Shown piece by piece: positions 7,856 to 16,522 of a stretch of 44,011 nucleotides of DNA. How positions within the stretch are numbered: position 1 is the stretch's first letter; the number at the start of each line of letters is the position of its first letter. Position numbers and translations under genes: made by a program. Origin of the DNA: Eubacteriaceae bacterium (GTDB lineage Bacteria > Bacillota > Clostridia > Lachnospirales > Lachnospiraceae); the NCBI GenBank assembly GCA_902362875.1, contig CABIYF010000025.1, forward strand, positions 1 to 44,011, in the 5' to 3' direction. The notes under the pieces were generated by a model. The model was not told where the DNA came from. It did not search any database and saw only the letters and a list, made by a program, of their open reading frames with translations.

Positions 7856-8386
7856 ATGAAATTCATTATTAGTGGAAAGAACATTGAAGTTACAGAAGGT
7901 ATCAAAGCAGCGATTGAAGAGAAACTCGGACGTCTCGACAAATATTTAGTTGACGATACGATCGTGAATGTAACGTTAAGTGTTCAGAAGGGAAGACAGA
8001 AGATAGAAGTTACCATTCCTATGAAAGGGCACATTATCCGTGCTGAAGAAGGCAGTGAAGACATGTATGTATCTATTGACCTGGTAGTAGATGTGATCGA
8101 ACGCCAGATCCGCAGATATAAAACAAGACTTATGAATCAGAAACATGATGGAACAAGCTTCAAGCAGGAGTTTATGGATCAGGAAGATGAAGTGGAAGAT
8201 GATGAGATCAGAATCATCCGAAGCAAGAAGTTTGCTATCAAACCAATGGATGTAGAAGAAGCTTGTGTACAGATGGAATTATTAGGACATGATTTCTTTG
8301 TATTCCGCAATGCTGATACATTTGAAGTCAATGTTGTATATAAGAGAAAAGGAAATACATACGGACTGATCGAACCTGAATTTTAG
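7856..8386 (+). CDS. hpf: Ribosome hibernation promoting factor, long form
   Basis: A 176-residue long HPF/RaiA-family protein that dimerizes 70S ribosomes into inactive 100S particles in stationary phase or starvation. The N-terminal ribosome-binding domain (about 1-95; FIISGKNIEVTEGIKAAIEEKL) is followed by an acidic linker and the C-terminal dimerization domain (about 115-176; IIRSKKFAIKPMDVEEACVQMELLGHDFFVFRN), which identifies the long form. An ATG at 7847 is in frame, but AAGGAG ends directly before it. ATG 7856, 9 nt after the site, is the better start. It is a single gene between a DnaA-box cluster/extended -10 promoter and a terminator. The hpf-secA-prfB order is common in Firmicutes. 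Confidence 0.93.
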   Translation: MKFIISGKNIEVTEGIKAAIEEKLGRLDKYLVDDTIVNVTLSVQKGRQKIEVTIPMKGHIIRAEEGSEDMYVSIDLVVDVIERQIRRYKTRLMNQKHDGTSFKQEFMDQEDEVEDDEIRIIRSKKFAIKPMDVEEACVQMELLGHDFFVFRNADTFEVNVVYKRKGNTYGLIEPEF

Positions 8387-8402
8387 AAGATCGGAAACTT
8401 GA

Positions 8403-8432
8403 GGAGATCCTTAGTGATAAGGATCTCCTTTT
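8403..8432 (+). terminator. Terminator after hpf
   Basis: GGAGATCCTT (8403-8412) pairs perfectly with AAGGATCTCC (8419-8428) around a 6-nt loop, followed by T4. Confidence 0.88.
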
Positions 8433-8503
8433 GCATGCCCGGAATTAGTGCCTCATATTATAAAAAGTTTATATTTTATTGAGAATTTTTACAATTAGTT
8501 AAC

Positions 8504-8532
8504 TTGCACCTTATAATGTTAAGTGTTACAAT
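8504..8532 (+). promoter_or_regulatory. Promoter of secA
   Basis: TTGCAC (8504-8509), 17-bp spacer, TACAAT (8527-8532). The resulting 5' leader is about 100 nt and contains the small repeat CTGCCAGAGGCAG (8573-8585), which could fold into a short hairpin. Confidence 0.7.
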
Positions 8533-8635
8533 AGCAAAGACTATATAATAGATATAAGTCTACCCTGATATCAGCTGCCAGAGGCAGAACGATACAGGAT
8601 AGAACAATTGTAAAAAGAAACTTAGGAGATTATTT

Positions 8636-11206
8636 ATGGGTTTATTTGATAAAGTATTTGGTTCTCACAGTGATAAGGAACTAAAACGAATCAGCAAGAC
8701 AGTTGACAAGATCGAAGCACTGGATGAGTCCATGCAGAAACTGTCAGATGAAGAATTAAGACATAAGACCGTTGAATTTAAAGAAAGACTTGCAAACGGA
8801 GAGACATTAGACGATCTGTTACCAGAGGCATACGCAGTCGTAAGAGAAGCCAGCAGCCGTGCGATCGGATTAAAACATTATCGTGTTCAGCTGATCGGTG
8901 GTATCATCCTGCATCAGGGACGTATCGCAGAGATGAGAACTGGTGAAGGTAAAACTTTAGTATCTACTTTACCTGCATATTTAAATGCATTAGAAGAAAA
9001 AGGTGTTCATATCGTAACAGTCAACGATTATCTGGCTACTCGAGATGCAGAGTGGATGGGAAAAGTTCATAACTTCCTTGGATTAACCGTTGGTGTTGTT
9101 ACAAATGACATGGAAAATGATGAACGCCGTGAAGCATATAACTGCGATATTACTTATATTACAAACAACGAATTAGGATTTGACTACTTAAGAGATAACA
9201 TGGTCATCGAGAAAGAAGATCTGGTACAGAGAGATCTTCACTATGCGATCGTCGATGAGGTCGATTCCGTACTGATCGATGAGGCAAGAACACCACTGAT
9301 CATTTCCGGTGAGAGTGGAAAATCTACAGAATTATATCGTGCATGTGATATCTTAGCACGCCAGATGGAACGAGGAAGTTCTGACGGTGAGTTATCTAAG
9401 ATGGATATCTTAATGAACGAGGATATCGAAGAAGACGGAGATTTCCTTGTCAATGAAAAAGACAAACAGATCATGCTGACTGCAGATGGTGTGAAGAAAG
9501 TCGAGAAATTCTTCCACATCGAGAACCTTGCAGATCCAGAGAACCTTGCGATTCAGCATAACATCATCTTAGCACTTCGTGCACATAACTTAATGTTCAA
9601 AGACAAAGACTATGTAGTAAAAGATGATGAAGTACTGATCGTCGATGAATTTACAGGACGTATCATGCCAGGTAGACGTTACTCTGACGGTCTGCATCAG
9701 GCGATTGAAGCGAAGGAAAATGTAAAGGTTAAGAGAGAATCCAAGACTCTTGCAACGATCACATTCCAGAACTTCTTCAATAAATATGATAAGAAAGCAG
9801 GTATGACAGGTACTGCGCTTACAGAAGAACAGGAATTTAGAGAGATTTATGGAATGGACGTTGTTGTGATCCCAACAAACAAACCAGTTCAGAGAATCGA
9901 TCATGATGATGCGATCTATAAGACAAAACGTGAGAAGATGAATGCCGTTGTTGAAGACATCATTGAATCTCACAAAAAAGGACAGCCAGTCTTAGTTGGT
10001 ACGATCACAATTGAGATGTCTGAAGAACTAAGTGCAATGCTTAAGAAACGCGGAATCAAACACAACGTACTGAATGCAAAATTCCATGAAAAAGAAGCAG
10101 AGATCATCTCTCACGCAGGTGAGATCGGTGCAGTAACGATCGCTACAAACATGGCTGGTCGTGGTACTGATATCGTGCTGGAAGATGGAGTTGCTGAACT
10201 TGGCGGATTAAAGATCATAGGTACAGAACGCCACGAATCCAGACGTATCGATAACCAGTTACGTGGTCGTGCCGGACGTCAGGGAGATCCAGGTGAATCT
10301 AAGTTCTATTTATCACTGGAAGATGATCTGATGAGATTATTCGGATCTGAAAGAATGATCAGTGTATACAATGCACTTGGAATTCCAGAAGGAGAAGAAA
10401 TCCAGCATAAGACGATCAGTAAGACGATCGAGAAAGCACAGAAGAAGATCGAGAATAACAACTTTGGTATTCGTAAGAATCTGTTAGACTACGATAGAGT
10501 TAACAATGAACAGAGAGAAGTCATGTACAAAGAACGCCGCCGTGTTCTTGACGGAGATGACATGAAAGAATCTGTTTTAGGAATGATGAAAGAGACAGTT
10601 GCAAACCATGTATATCAGGTGATCAGTGATGAACTTCCACCAGAAGAATGGGATCTTGCAGCACTGAATGCAGAATTACTTCCAATCGTGCCATTAAATA
10701 AGATTGTATTAACAGATGCAGAGAAATCTTCTGGAAGAGTTGATGATCTGGTAGCAAGATTACAGGAAGAAACCGTTGCATTATATGAACAGAAAGAAAA
10801 AGAATTTGAAGACTTTGATCTTCGTGAGATTGAACGTATCATCTTACTGAAAGTCATCGACCGCAAGTGGATGGATCATATTGATGATATGGATCAGTTA
10901 CGTGAAGGAATCGGACTTCAGGCATATGGACAGAGAGATCCAGTTGTTGAATACCGTATGGCTGGATTTGAGATGTTCAATGATATGACAAAGGCAATTC
11001 AGGAAGAAACAACAGGCGCATTGTTCCATGTACAGGTTGAGCAGAAGATCGAGAGAGAAGAAGCTCCAAAGATCACAGGAACAAACAAAGATGCAGAAGT
11101 TGAGAAGAAGCCTTATGTAAGAAAAGGAGCAAAAATCGGCAGAAATGATCCTTGCCCATGCGGAAGCGGCAAGAAGTATAAGAACTGCTGCGGAAGAAAT
11201 AAATAA
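8636..11206 (+). CDS. secA: Preprotein translocase ATPase SecA
   Basis: An 856-residue SecA, the ATPase that drives preproteins through SecYEG at the membrane. Walker A is MRTGEGKT near residue 100, the [14 protein letters not shown] block near 210, and the second RecA-like domain carries GRGTDI and [13 protein letters not shown]. The C-terminus ends in the zinc-binding tail [13 protein letters not shown] that contacts SecB/ribosomes or lipids. Length and domain order are complete. The start (ATG after TTAGGAGATT) matches the conserved MGLFDKVFG. prfB starts only 14 bp after the stop codon, giving the widespread secA-prfB operon. Codon usage and composition do not stand out from neighbours. 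Confidence 0.97.
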   Translation: MGLFDKVFGSHSDKELKRISKTVDKIEALDESMQKLSDEELRHKTVEFKERLANGETLDDLLPEAYAVVREASSRAIGLKHYRVQLIGGIILHQGRIAEMRTGEGKTLVSTLPAYLNALEEKGVHIVTVNDYLATRDAEWMGKVHNFLGLTVGVVTNDMENDERREAYNCDITYITNNELGFDYLRDNMVIEKEDLVQRDLHYAIVDEVDSVLIDEARTPLIISGESGKSTELYRACDILARQMERGSSDGELSKMDILMNEDIEEDGDFLVNEKDKQIMLTADGVKKVEKFFHIENLADPENLAIQHNIILALRAHNLMFKDKDYVVKDDEVLIVDEFTGRIMPGRRYSDGLHQAIEAKENVKVKRESKTLATITFQNFFNKYDKKAGMTGTALTEEQEFREIYGMDVVVIPTNKPVQRIDHDDAIYKTKREKMNAVVEDIIESHKKGQPVLVGTITIEMSEELSAMLKKRGIKHNVLNAKFHEKEAEIISHAGEIGAVTIATNMAGRGTDIVLEDGVAELGGLKIIGTERHESRRIDNQLRGRAGRQGDPGESKFYLSLEDDLMRLFGSERMISVYNALGIPEGEEIQHKTISKTIEKAQKKIENNNFGIRKNLLDYDRVNNEQREVMYKERRRVLDGDDMKESVLGMMKETVANHVYQVISDELPPEEWDLAALNAELLPIVPLNKIVLTDAEKSSGRVDDLVARLQEETVALYEQKEKEFEDFDLREIERIILLKVIDRKWMDHIDDMDQLREGIGLQAYGQRDPVVEYRMAGFEMFNDMTKAIQEETTGALFHVQVEQKIEREEAPKITGTNKDAEVEKKPYVRKGAKIGRNDPCPCGSGKKYKNCCGRNK

Positions 11207-11220
11207 GGAGTTTTTTATCA

Positions 11221-12348
11221 ATGATTGAAGCAGAACAATTAAAATATAAATTAAACTCTTTTCAGGAACCACTAGAAGATCTTAGTGGTTCCCTTGCGTT
11301 AGAAGCAAAAAAAGAGAGAATTGATCAGTTAGAACTGAATATGGAAGAACCAGGATTCTGGGATAATGTTGAGGAATCCCAGAATGTTATGAAAGAAGTC
11401 AAAAGCTTAAAAGGTGTTGTGGAAGAATACGATGATCTCAAGACAAAATACGAAGATATTGAGACATTGATCGATATGGCAGAGGAAGATGAAGATGAAG
11501 ATGCAGATCTGATCGAAGAAGCCACCGATTTGATGGATGAATTTGAGAAAACATACGAGGAATTACGCATCTCAACACTGTTAACAGGTGAATATGATAA
11601 GGATGATGCGATCCTTACGTTACATGCCGGGGCAGGTGGAACAGAGTCTTGTGACTGGGCAGGAATGCTTTATCGTATGTTTACGAGATGGGCAGGCAAG
11701 AAAGGTTATGGAACGGAAGTTCTTGACTATCTTGACGGAGACGAAGCAGGAATCAAATCCGTTACAGTGAAGATCACAGGAATGAACGCTTATGGATATT
11801 TACGATCTGAAAAAGGTGTTCATCGTCTTGTCCGCATTTCTCCATTTAATGCAGCAGGAAAACGACAGACATCGTTTGCATCCTGTGATGTAATGCCAGA
11901 TATCAAAGATGATATCGAAGTTGAGATCGCAGATGAAGATATCCGAATCGACACATACCGCGCAAGTGGAGCCGGTGGACAGCATATCAATAAAACAGAC
12001 TCCGCAATCCGTATCACACATTTACCAACAGGAATCGTTGTACAGTGCCAGAATGAGAGATCACAGCATAAGAACAAAGATCAGGCAATGAAGATGTTAA
12101 AGACAAAACTGTATCTGTTAAAACAGCAGCAGCATCTGGAGAAACTATCTGATATCCGTGGAGATGTCGGAGATAATGGATGGGGAAACCAGATCAGATC
12201 TTATGTCCTACAGCCATATACAATGGTAAAAGACCACAGAACAAACTTTGAAAGTGGAAATCCAAGTGCAGTGTTAGACGGAGATCTGGATGGATTTATG
12301 AATGCTTATCTTGCGTGGGATAACAACAGTAAGCAGGAAGAGAATTAA
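11221..12348 (+). CDS. prfB: Peptide chain release factor 2, without programmed frameshift
   Basis: A 375-residue class I release factor recognising UGA and UAA. The RF2-specific SPF tripeptide is at 207-209 and the peptidyl-hydrolase GGQ at 252-254. In most bacteria prfB carries an in-frame UGA after ~25 codons (CTT TGA C) that is bypassed by +1 frameshifting. Here the corresponding region (around residues 20-30, LSGSLALEAKKERI) reads straight through, with CTTGCG where the slippery CTTTGA would be. RF2 autoregulation by frameshifting is therefore absent. The gene follows secA by 14 bp and has its own AAGGAG site. RF1 is excluded because the PxT motif is missing. Confidence 0.95.
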   Translation: MIEAEQLKYKLNSFQEPLEDLSGSLALEAKKERIDQLELNMEEPGFWDNVEESQNVMKEVKSLKGVVEEYDDLKTKYEDIETLIDMAEEDEDEDADLIEEATDLMDEFEKTYEELRISTLLTGEYDKDDAILTLHAGAGGTESCDWAGMLYRMFTRWAGKKGYGTEVLDYLDGDEAGIKSVTVKITGMNAYGYLRSEKGVHRLVRISPFNAAGKRQTSFASCDVMPDIKDDIEVEIADEDIRIDTYRASGAGGQHINKTDSAIRITHLPTGIVVQCQNERSQHKNKDQAMKMLKTKLYLLKQQQHLEKLSDIRGDVGDNGWGNQIRSYVLQPYTMVKDHRTNFESGNPSAVLDGDLDGFMNAYLAWDNNSKQEEN

Positions 12349-12406
12349 GCAGGTTCGGAAGAACAGATAAAACAATAAGATAAATGAAAATAAAAGGGTG
12401 AGGGAA

Positions 12407-13039
12407 ATGGCAGGAAAAGTAATCAAAACAATCATTGTAGCAGGAGTATCATTAGGTGTACTCGGCTTATTATTCACAATCTTTTGTAACGTACAATTAA
12501 AGACAGACCGCAAAACATATTCTGTAAATCAAACAGAGAAGATTGATACGGCTGACTATGTGATCGTGCCGGGCTGTCTTGTATATAAAAGTGGAAAGCC
12601 ATCCTATGCATTGGAAGACCGCTTAAATGGTGCATTAAAACTATATCAGGAAAAGAAAGTGCCAAAGATCATTCTATCCGGTGCAGCAAGAGAAAATCAG
12701 GCAGGGAAAATATTCCTGACAGATCGTGGTGTATCTGAAGAAGATATTTTGATCGATGATGGAGGACTTGATACTTATTCAACGATCTATCGCTGCACGG
12801 AAGCATTTCCAGAGAAGAAATTTATTGTATGCACACAGCAAAAATATTTTAAGAGAACAGGGTATCTGATCAGTAAGCTTGGAATGAATGGATATTGCAT
12901 GGGTATTGATAAACACCAGTATAAGAAAGAAATCTATGAAAGATTCCGTGATTTCTTTGCATCAGATAAGGCATGGATCGAGTGTAATATCACAAAACCA
13001 GAACCAGTATATTCCTTAGAAAAACTTCCGATCAGATAA
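12407..13039 (+). CDS. YdcF/SanA-family DUF218 membrane protein
   Basis: A ~210-residue protein with one N-terminal membrane anchor (about residues 5-25, IKTIIVAGVSLGVLGLLFTI) and an extracellular-side DUF218 domain. DUF218 landmarks are ADYVIVPGC, a LEDRLNGAL segment, KIILSGA and the later DTYSTI motif. The family includes SanA, YdcF and ElyC, linked to envelope barrier function and lipid-carrier metabolism; the biochemical activity is unsettled. A GTG at 12398 is in frame, but ATG 12407 is preferred because AAAGGGTGAGG serves as its ribosome-binding site. It follows prfB by 58 bp and may be cotranscribed with secA-prfB. Confidence 0.78.
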   Translation: MAGKVIKTIIVAGVSLGVLGLLFTIFCNVQLKTDRKTYSVNQTEKIDTADYVIVPGCLVYKSGKPSYALEDRLNGALKLYQEKKVPKIILSGAARENQAGKIFLTDRGVSEEDILIDDGGLDTYSTIYRCTEAFPEKKFIVCTQQKYFKRTGYLISKLGMNGYCMGIDKHQYKKEIYERFRDFFASDKAWIECNITKPEPVYSLEKLPIR

Positions 13040-13067
13040 TGTATTTATTTTAAAAACAAATTTTCTA

Positions 13068-13096
13068 TTGCATCCTAAAAATATCTGTGGTAGTAT
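13068..13096 (+). promoter_or_regulatory. Promoter of the ACT protein-homoserine kinase-aspartokinase operon
   Basis: TTGCAT (13068-13073), 17-bp spacer, TAGTAT (13091-13096), about 50 bp upstream of the ACT-domain gene. No leader-peptide attenuator or T-box structure was seen. Confidence 0.6.
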
Positions 13097-13144
13097 TTTG
13101 TGCAAAGACAACTGTACACCACAGGAAAACAAAAGGAACCAGAC

Positions 13145-13585
13145 ATGAAAGAAACAAACTATTATGTAATTAAAAAGAAAGCAGTTCCAGAAGTGTTGTT
13201 AAAGGTGTTAGAGGTTCAGAAGCTGTTAGATTCCAAGAAAGCAGTTTCTGTATTAGAAGCCACAGAGATGGTAGGTATCAGCCGAAGTTCTTATTACAAG
13301 TACAAGGACGATATTTTTCCATTTTACGCTGGTAAGAAGGGACGAAGTATCACATTTGTGATCGAAGTTGATGACCAGCCGGGCGTTATAGCCTCGATCC
13401 TTAACATTTTTGCACTTTACAAGGCAAACATCCTGACGATTCATCAGAGTATCCCAATCAATGGAAAGGGACTCTTAACAGTCAGTGTTGATATTGAAGA
13501 CAGTGAGACGAATGTCTCGGCAATGATTCAGGATGTCGAGAAGACAGAAGATGTATCTTATGTAAAAGTAATTGCAATGGAATAG
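13145..13585 (+). CDS. ACT domain-containing protein (UPF0735/PheB-like)
   Basis: A 146-residue protein with an N-terminal helix-turn-helix-like part (about 35-65, SVLEATEMVGISRSSYYKYKDDIFPF) and a C-terminal ACT domain (about 72-146, ITFVIEVDDQPGVIASILNIFA), which usually binds an amino acid. It matches the UPF0735 family, whose Bacillus member is called PheB although its role is unproven. The start at 13145 follows AAAGGAACC; an upstream in-frame ATG at 13100 coincides with the -10 region. Next to an ApgM-like probable homoserine kinase and aspartokinase, it is plausibly an amino-acid-sensing regulator of the aspartate pathway. That role is inferred from context. Confidence 0.85.
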   Translation: MKETNYYVIKKKAVPEVLLKVLEVQKLLDSKKAVSVLEATEMVGISRSSYYKYKDDIFPFYAGKKGRSITFVIEVDDQPGVIASILNIFALYKANILTIHQSIPINGKGLLTVSVDIEDSETNVSAMIQDVEKTEDVSYVKVIAME

Positions 13586-13622
13586 ATGTATAAATATACA
13601 TGACACATTTTTGGAGGGCAGA

Positions 13623-14822
13623 ATGAAATACGTTATCGTTTTAGGAGATGGAATGGCTGATGAGCCAATCGAAGCAGCAGGTGGGAAGACACCACTTCAG
13701 TTAGCAGACAAACCAGTGATGGATGAGATGGCGAAAGTTTCCGAACAGGGAATCGCTTACACCGTACCATCTAATTTACCAGCAGGAAGTGATGTAGCCA
13801 ATCTTTCCATGTTAGGATATGACCCACAGGTTTATTATTCTGGAAGATCACCACTTGAAGCATTAAGCATCGGTGTTGATATGAAAGATACAGATATCGC
13901 ACTTCGATGTAACGTTGTAACCGTATCTGAAGACGAAGATTATGAAGATAAGACGATCATCGACCACAGTGCAGGAGAGATTACTTCTGAAGAAGCAGCA
14001 ATCCTTATCGAAGCTGTGAGAAAAGAATTAGAAGATGATGAATATAAATTTTATCCTGGAGTCAGCTACCGCCATTTAACGATCTGGGATCATGGAGAAG
14101 TGGTAGAACTTATCCCACCTCATGATGTCCTGGGACAGAAGATCGGGCAGTATCTTCCAAAACAGGAGAAGTTAAAAGAGATGATGAAGAAGAGTTTTGA
14201 TATCTTAAATCACCATCCGATCAACGAAGCAAGAGCCAAGAAAGGCTTAAACAAAGCAAACAGCATCTGGTTCTGGGGAGCAGGAACGAAACCAGCACTG
14301 GATGATTTTAAAGAGAAGACTGGAATGAACGGAGCCATGGTATCCGCAGTCGATCTGTTAAAAGGAATCGCAGTCGGAGCGAACATGAGAAATCTCGATG
14401 TTGAGGGGGCAAATGGCGGTCTTGACACGAATTATCATGGAAAAGCAATGGCAGCAGTCGAAGCACTACTTGAAAAAAATGACGATTTCGCTTATATTCA
14501 TGTAGAGGCACCTGATGAGATGGGTCACCAGGGAAGTCTTGAGAATAAGATCAAAGCAATCGAACATCTTGATAAAGAAGTTGTAAAGGTTGTCAAAGAA
14601 GAACTTGAGAAAGCCGGAGAGGATTTCAGAATTCTGATCGGACCGGATCATCCGACACCAATTGCGATCCGTACCCATTCCAAAGAACCGATACCATTTA
14701 TGATCTACGACAGCACGAAAGATTATGAAGGTCAGGAAGAGTACAGCGAAGAAGCAGCGAGAAAGACAGGACTTGTCATTTCCCACGCTTATGATTTAAT
14801 GAATCGGTTATTACAAAAATAA
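13623..14822 (+). CDS. ApgM-family phosphotransferase; probable homoserine kinase (annotated as phosphoglycerate mutase)
   Basis: A 399-residue alkaline-phosphatase-superfamily protein of the archaeal-type cofactor-independent phosphoglycerate mutase group (COG3635). Metal-binding GDGMADEP is at 8-15, the active-site segment GSDVANLSMLGYDP at 55-68, and the C-terminal metal ligands are in EAPDEMGHQG and GPDHPTP. Bacterial members beside threonine genes form the subfamily described as proposed homoserine kinase (TIGR02535), a non-orthologous replacement of ThrB. Here aspartokinase follows 25 bp downstream and an ACT-domain gene precedes it, supporting homoserine phosphorylation over glycolysis. 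ATG 13623 after TTGGAGGG is chosen; upstream in-frame codons lack a site. Substrate remains inferred. Confidence 0.82.
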   Translation: MKYVIVLGDGMADEPIEAAGGKTPLQLADKPVMDEMAKVSEQGIAYTVPSNLPAGSDVANLSMLGYDPQVYYSGRSPLEALSIGVDMKDTDIALRCNVVTVSEDEDYEDKTIIDHSAGEITSEEAAILIEAVRKELEDDEYKFYPGVSYRHLTIWDHGEVVELIPPHDVLGQKIGQYLPKQEKLKEMMKKSFDILNHHPINEARAKKGLNKANSIWFWGAGTKPALDDFKEKTGMNGAMVSAVDLLKGIAVGANMRNLDVEGANGGLDTNYHGKAMAAVEALLEKNDDFAYIHVEAPDEMGHQGSLENKIKAIEHLDKEVVKVVKEELEKAGEDFRILIGPDHPTPIAIRTHSKEPIPFMIYDSTKDYEGQEEYSEEAARKTGLVISHAYDLMNRLLQK

Positions 14823-14847
14823 GAGAAATAATTTTAGGAGGCACAAG

Positions 14848-16050
14848 ATGCTAGTAGTTAAAAAATTTGGTGGTACTTCTGTAGGAAATAAAGATCGTAT
14901 CATGAACGTTGCAAAAAGATGTATTGAAGATTACAAAAAAGGAAATGACGTTGTTGTTGTTTTATCAGCAATGGGTAAGATGACAGACGAACTGATCGCA
15001 AAAGCAAAAGAGATCAATCCAAACCCATCCAGAAGAGAGATGGATATGTTATTAACAACAGGAGAACAGACTTCTGTAGCATTAATGGCAATGGCAATGG
15101 ATTCTCTTGGAGTTCCAGCAGTTTCTTTAAACGCATTTCAGGTAGCAATGCATACAACTTCTGTATACAGCAATGCAAGAATCAAGAGAATTGATACAGA
15201 CCGTATCATGAACGAATTAGAACAGAGAAAGATCGTTATCGTTACAGGATTCCAGGGAGTTGACCAGTTTGATAACTACACAACACTTGGACGTGGTGGA
15301 TCTGATACAACAGCCGTAGCACTTGCAGCAGCATTACACGCAGACGCATGCGAGATCTACACAGACGTAGACGGAGTCTACACAGCAGACCCAAGAAAAG
15401 TACCAGATGCTAAGAAATTAAACGAGATCACATACGATGAGATGTTAGAGATGGCAACACTTGGAGCCGGAGTACTTCACAACCGTTCCGTAGAACTTGC
15501 CAAGAAACATGGAGTTGCTTTAGTTGTTAGATCAAGTCTTACAACAGAAGAAGGAACTGTCGTAAAAGAAAGCGTAAAATCAAGAGACAACGAGATCAGC
15601 GGTGTAGCAGGAGACGACGATGCAGCAAGAATCGCAGTTATGGGAATTGAAGATACACCAGGTATGGCATTCAAGATCTTCAACGTATTAGCAAAGAAGA
15701 ATGTAAACGTAGATATGATCCTTCAGTCTGTTGGACATAACGACAAGAAAGATATCTCCTTCACAGTCAAAGAAGAAGAATTAGACATCGCAGTGAAAGC
15801 ATTAGAAGATTACCTTCCAGACAGCTATTATGAAGAGATCAAGGCAAGCAAAGAAGTTGCCAAAGTATCTATCATTGGTAAAGGACTGTTAAACCACTAT
15901 GGAATGGCAGCTCGTATGTTTAATGCTTTATATAAAGCAGACGTGAATATCCGAATGATCTCTACATCTGAGATCCGTGTTACTGTGCTTGTAAACCAGG
16001 AAGATATGGTTAAGGCAATGAATGCGGCGCATGAAGAATTTGAGATGTAA
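14848..16050 (+). CDS. lysC: Aspartate kinase
   Basis: A 400-residue monofunctional aspartokinase catalysing the first step of the aspartate pathway (aspartate to 4-phosphoaspartate; lysine, threonine, methionine). The kinase motif KFGGTSVG is at 6-13, TTGEQTS near 70, GRGGSDTTA in the middle, and two C-terminal ACT domains (around 265-400, including GMAFKIFNVLAKKNVNVDMI) bind feedback amino acids. A TAGGAGG site precedes the ATG. It is the third gene of an ACT protein-homoserine kinase-aspartokinase cluster, which makes a threonine-branch isozyme plausible. The TAA stop is followed immediately by a palindromic repeat element that probably ends the transcript. The symbol is generic; isozyme identity is not resolved. 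Confidence 0.93.
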   Translation: MLVVKKFGGTSVGNKDRIMNVAKRCIEDYKKGNDVVVVLSAMGKMTDELIAKAKEINPNPSRREMDMLLTTGEQTSVALMAMAMDSLGVPAVSLNAFQVAMHTTSVYSNARIKRIDTDRIMNELEQRKIVIVTGFQGVDQFDNYTTLGRGGSDTTAVALAAALHADACEIYTDVDGVYTADPRKVPDAKKLNEITYDEMLEMATLGAGVLHNRSVELAKKHGVALVVRSSLTTEEGTVVKESVKSRDNEISGVAGDDDAARIAVMGIEDTPGMAFKIFNVLAKKNVNVDMILQSVGHNDKKDISFTVKEEELDIAVKALEDYLPDSYYEEIKASKEVAKVSIIGKGLLNHYGMAARMFNALYKADVNIRMISTSEIRVTVLVNQEDMVKAMNAAHEEFEM

Positions 16051-16345
16051 TTTGAAGATTAGTCGTTCGAATGTATATGAGAAAAAATAAATAATAATAA
16101 AGGTCACCCGCCAGAGAATTCTGCACGTCATTTTGACAGGTCGCTTATACGCAAATTTTCCTTGCATAACTCGCTTCGCTCAAACAATGCACCAAATTTG
16201 TTGCGAACCCGTCAAAATAACGGCAGAATTCTAATGGTCGGGTGACCTTTATTATTATTTATTTTTTCTCATATACACGGAAGGTTGTTCAAATCACTAG
16301 GGGTGTGTATGTTGTACTGTATTGGCTTTTGATTTGGGGATTGGA
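16051..16345. repeat. Palindromic repeat element copy B (H1 hairpin plus left arm of H2)
   Basis: The element starts with TTTGAAG directly after the aspartokinase TAA. The outer arms 16073-16110 and 16239-16276 are perfectly complementary over 38 nt. Inner helices: CGTCATTTTGACAGG with CCCGTCAAAATAACG; ACGCAAATTT with AAATTTGTTGCG; TGCAT with ATGCA. The apical loop is AACTC-GCTTCGC-TCAAACA. The H1 unit closes with TTCAAA at 16288-16293. The left arm of H2 follows (GTGTGTATGTTG...GTATTGGC) to about 16330, but the right arm is missing, so H2 is truncated. From about 16345 to 16522 the sequence is AT-rich leader of the next gene, with nothing else recognised. Confidence 0.9.
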
Positions 16346-16522
16346 AGCTGATAGGTGTTGGAATAAAAGTCTGGTTTGACATTAAAACTTAATATAACCT
16401 TGAGAAATATTAGTTTGGAACATGGATTGTAGTGTGGTAAAATAATATTTAACACCTCATTTTGTAAAGAATATAAGATATGCAGGCAATTTGTAGTAGA
16501 AGATTTGACAGGAGGGATTAGA

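Noticed and set aside
9241..9973. Antisense open frames within secA and other conserved genes
   Set aside because: They are shadows of strongly supported genes on the + strand, with no ribosome sites and no recognisable domains.
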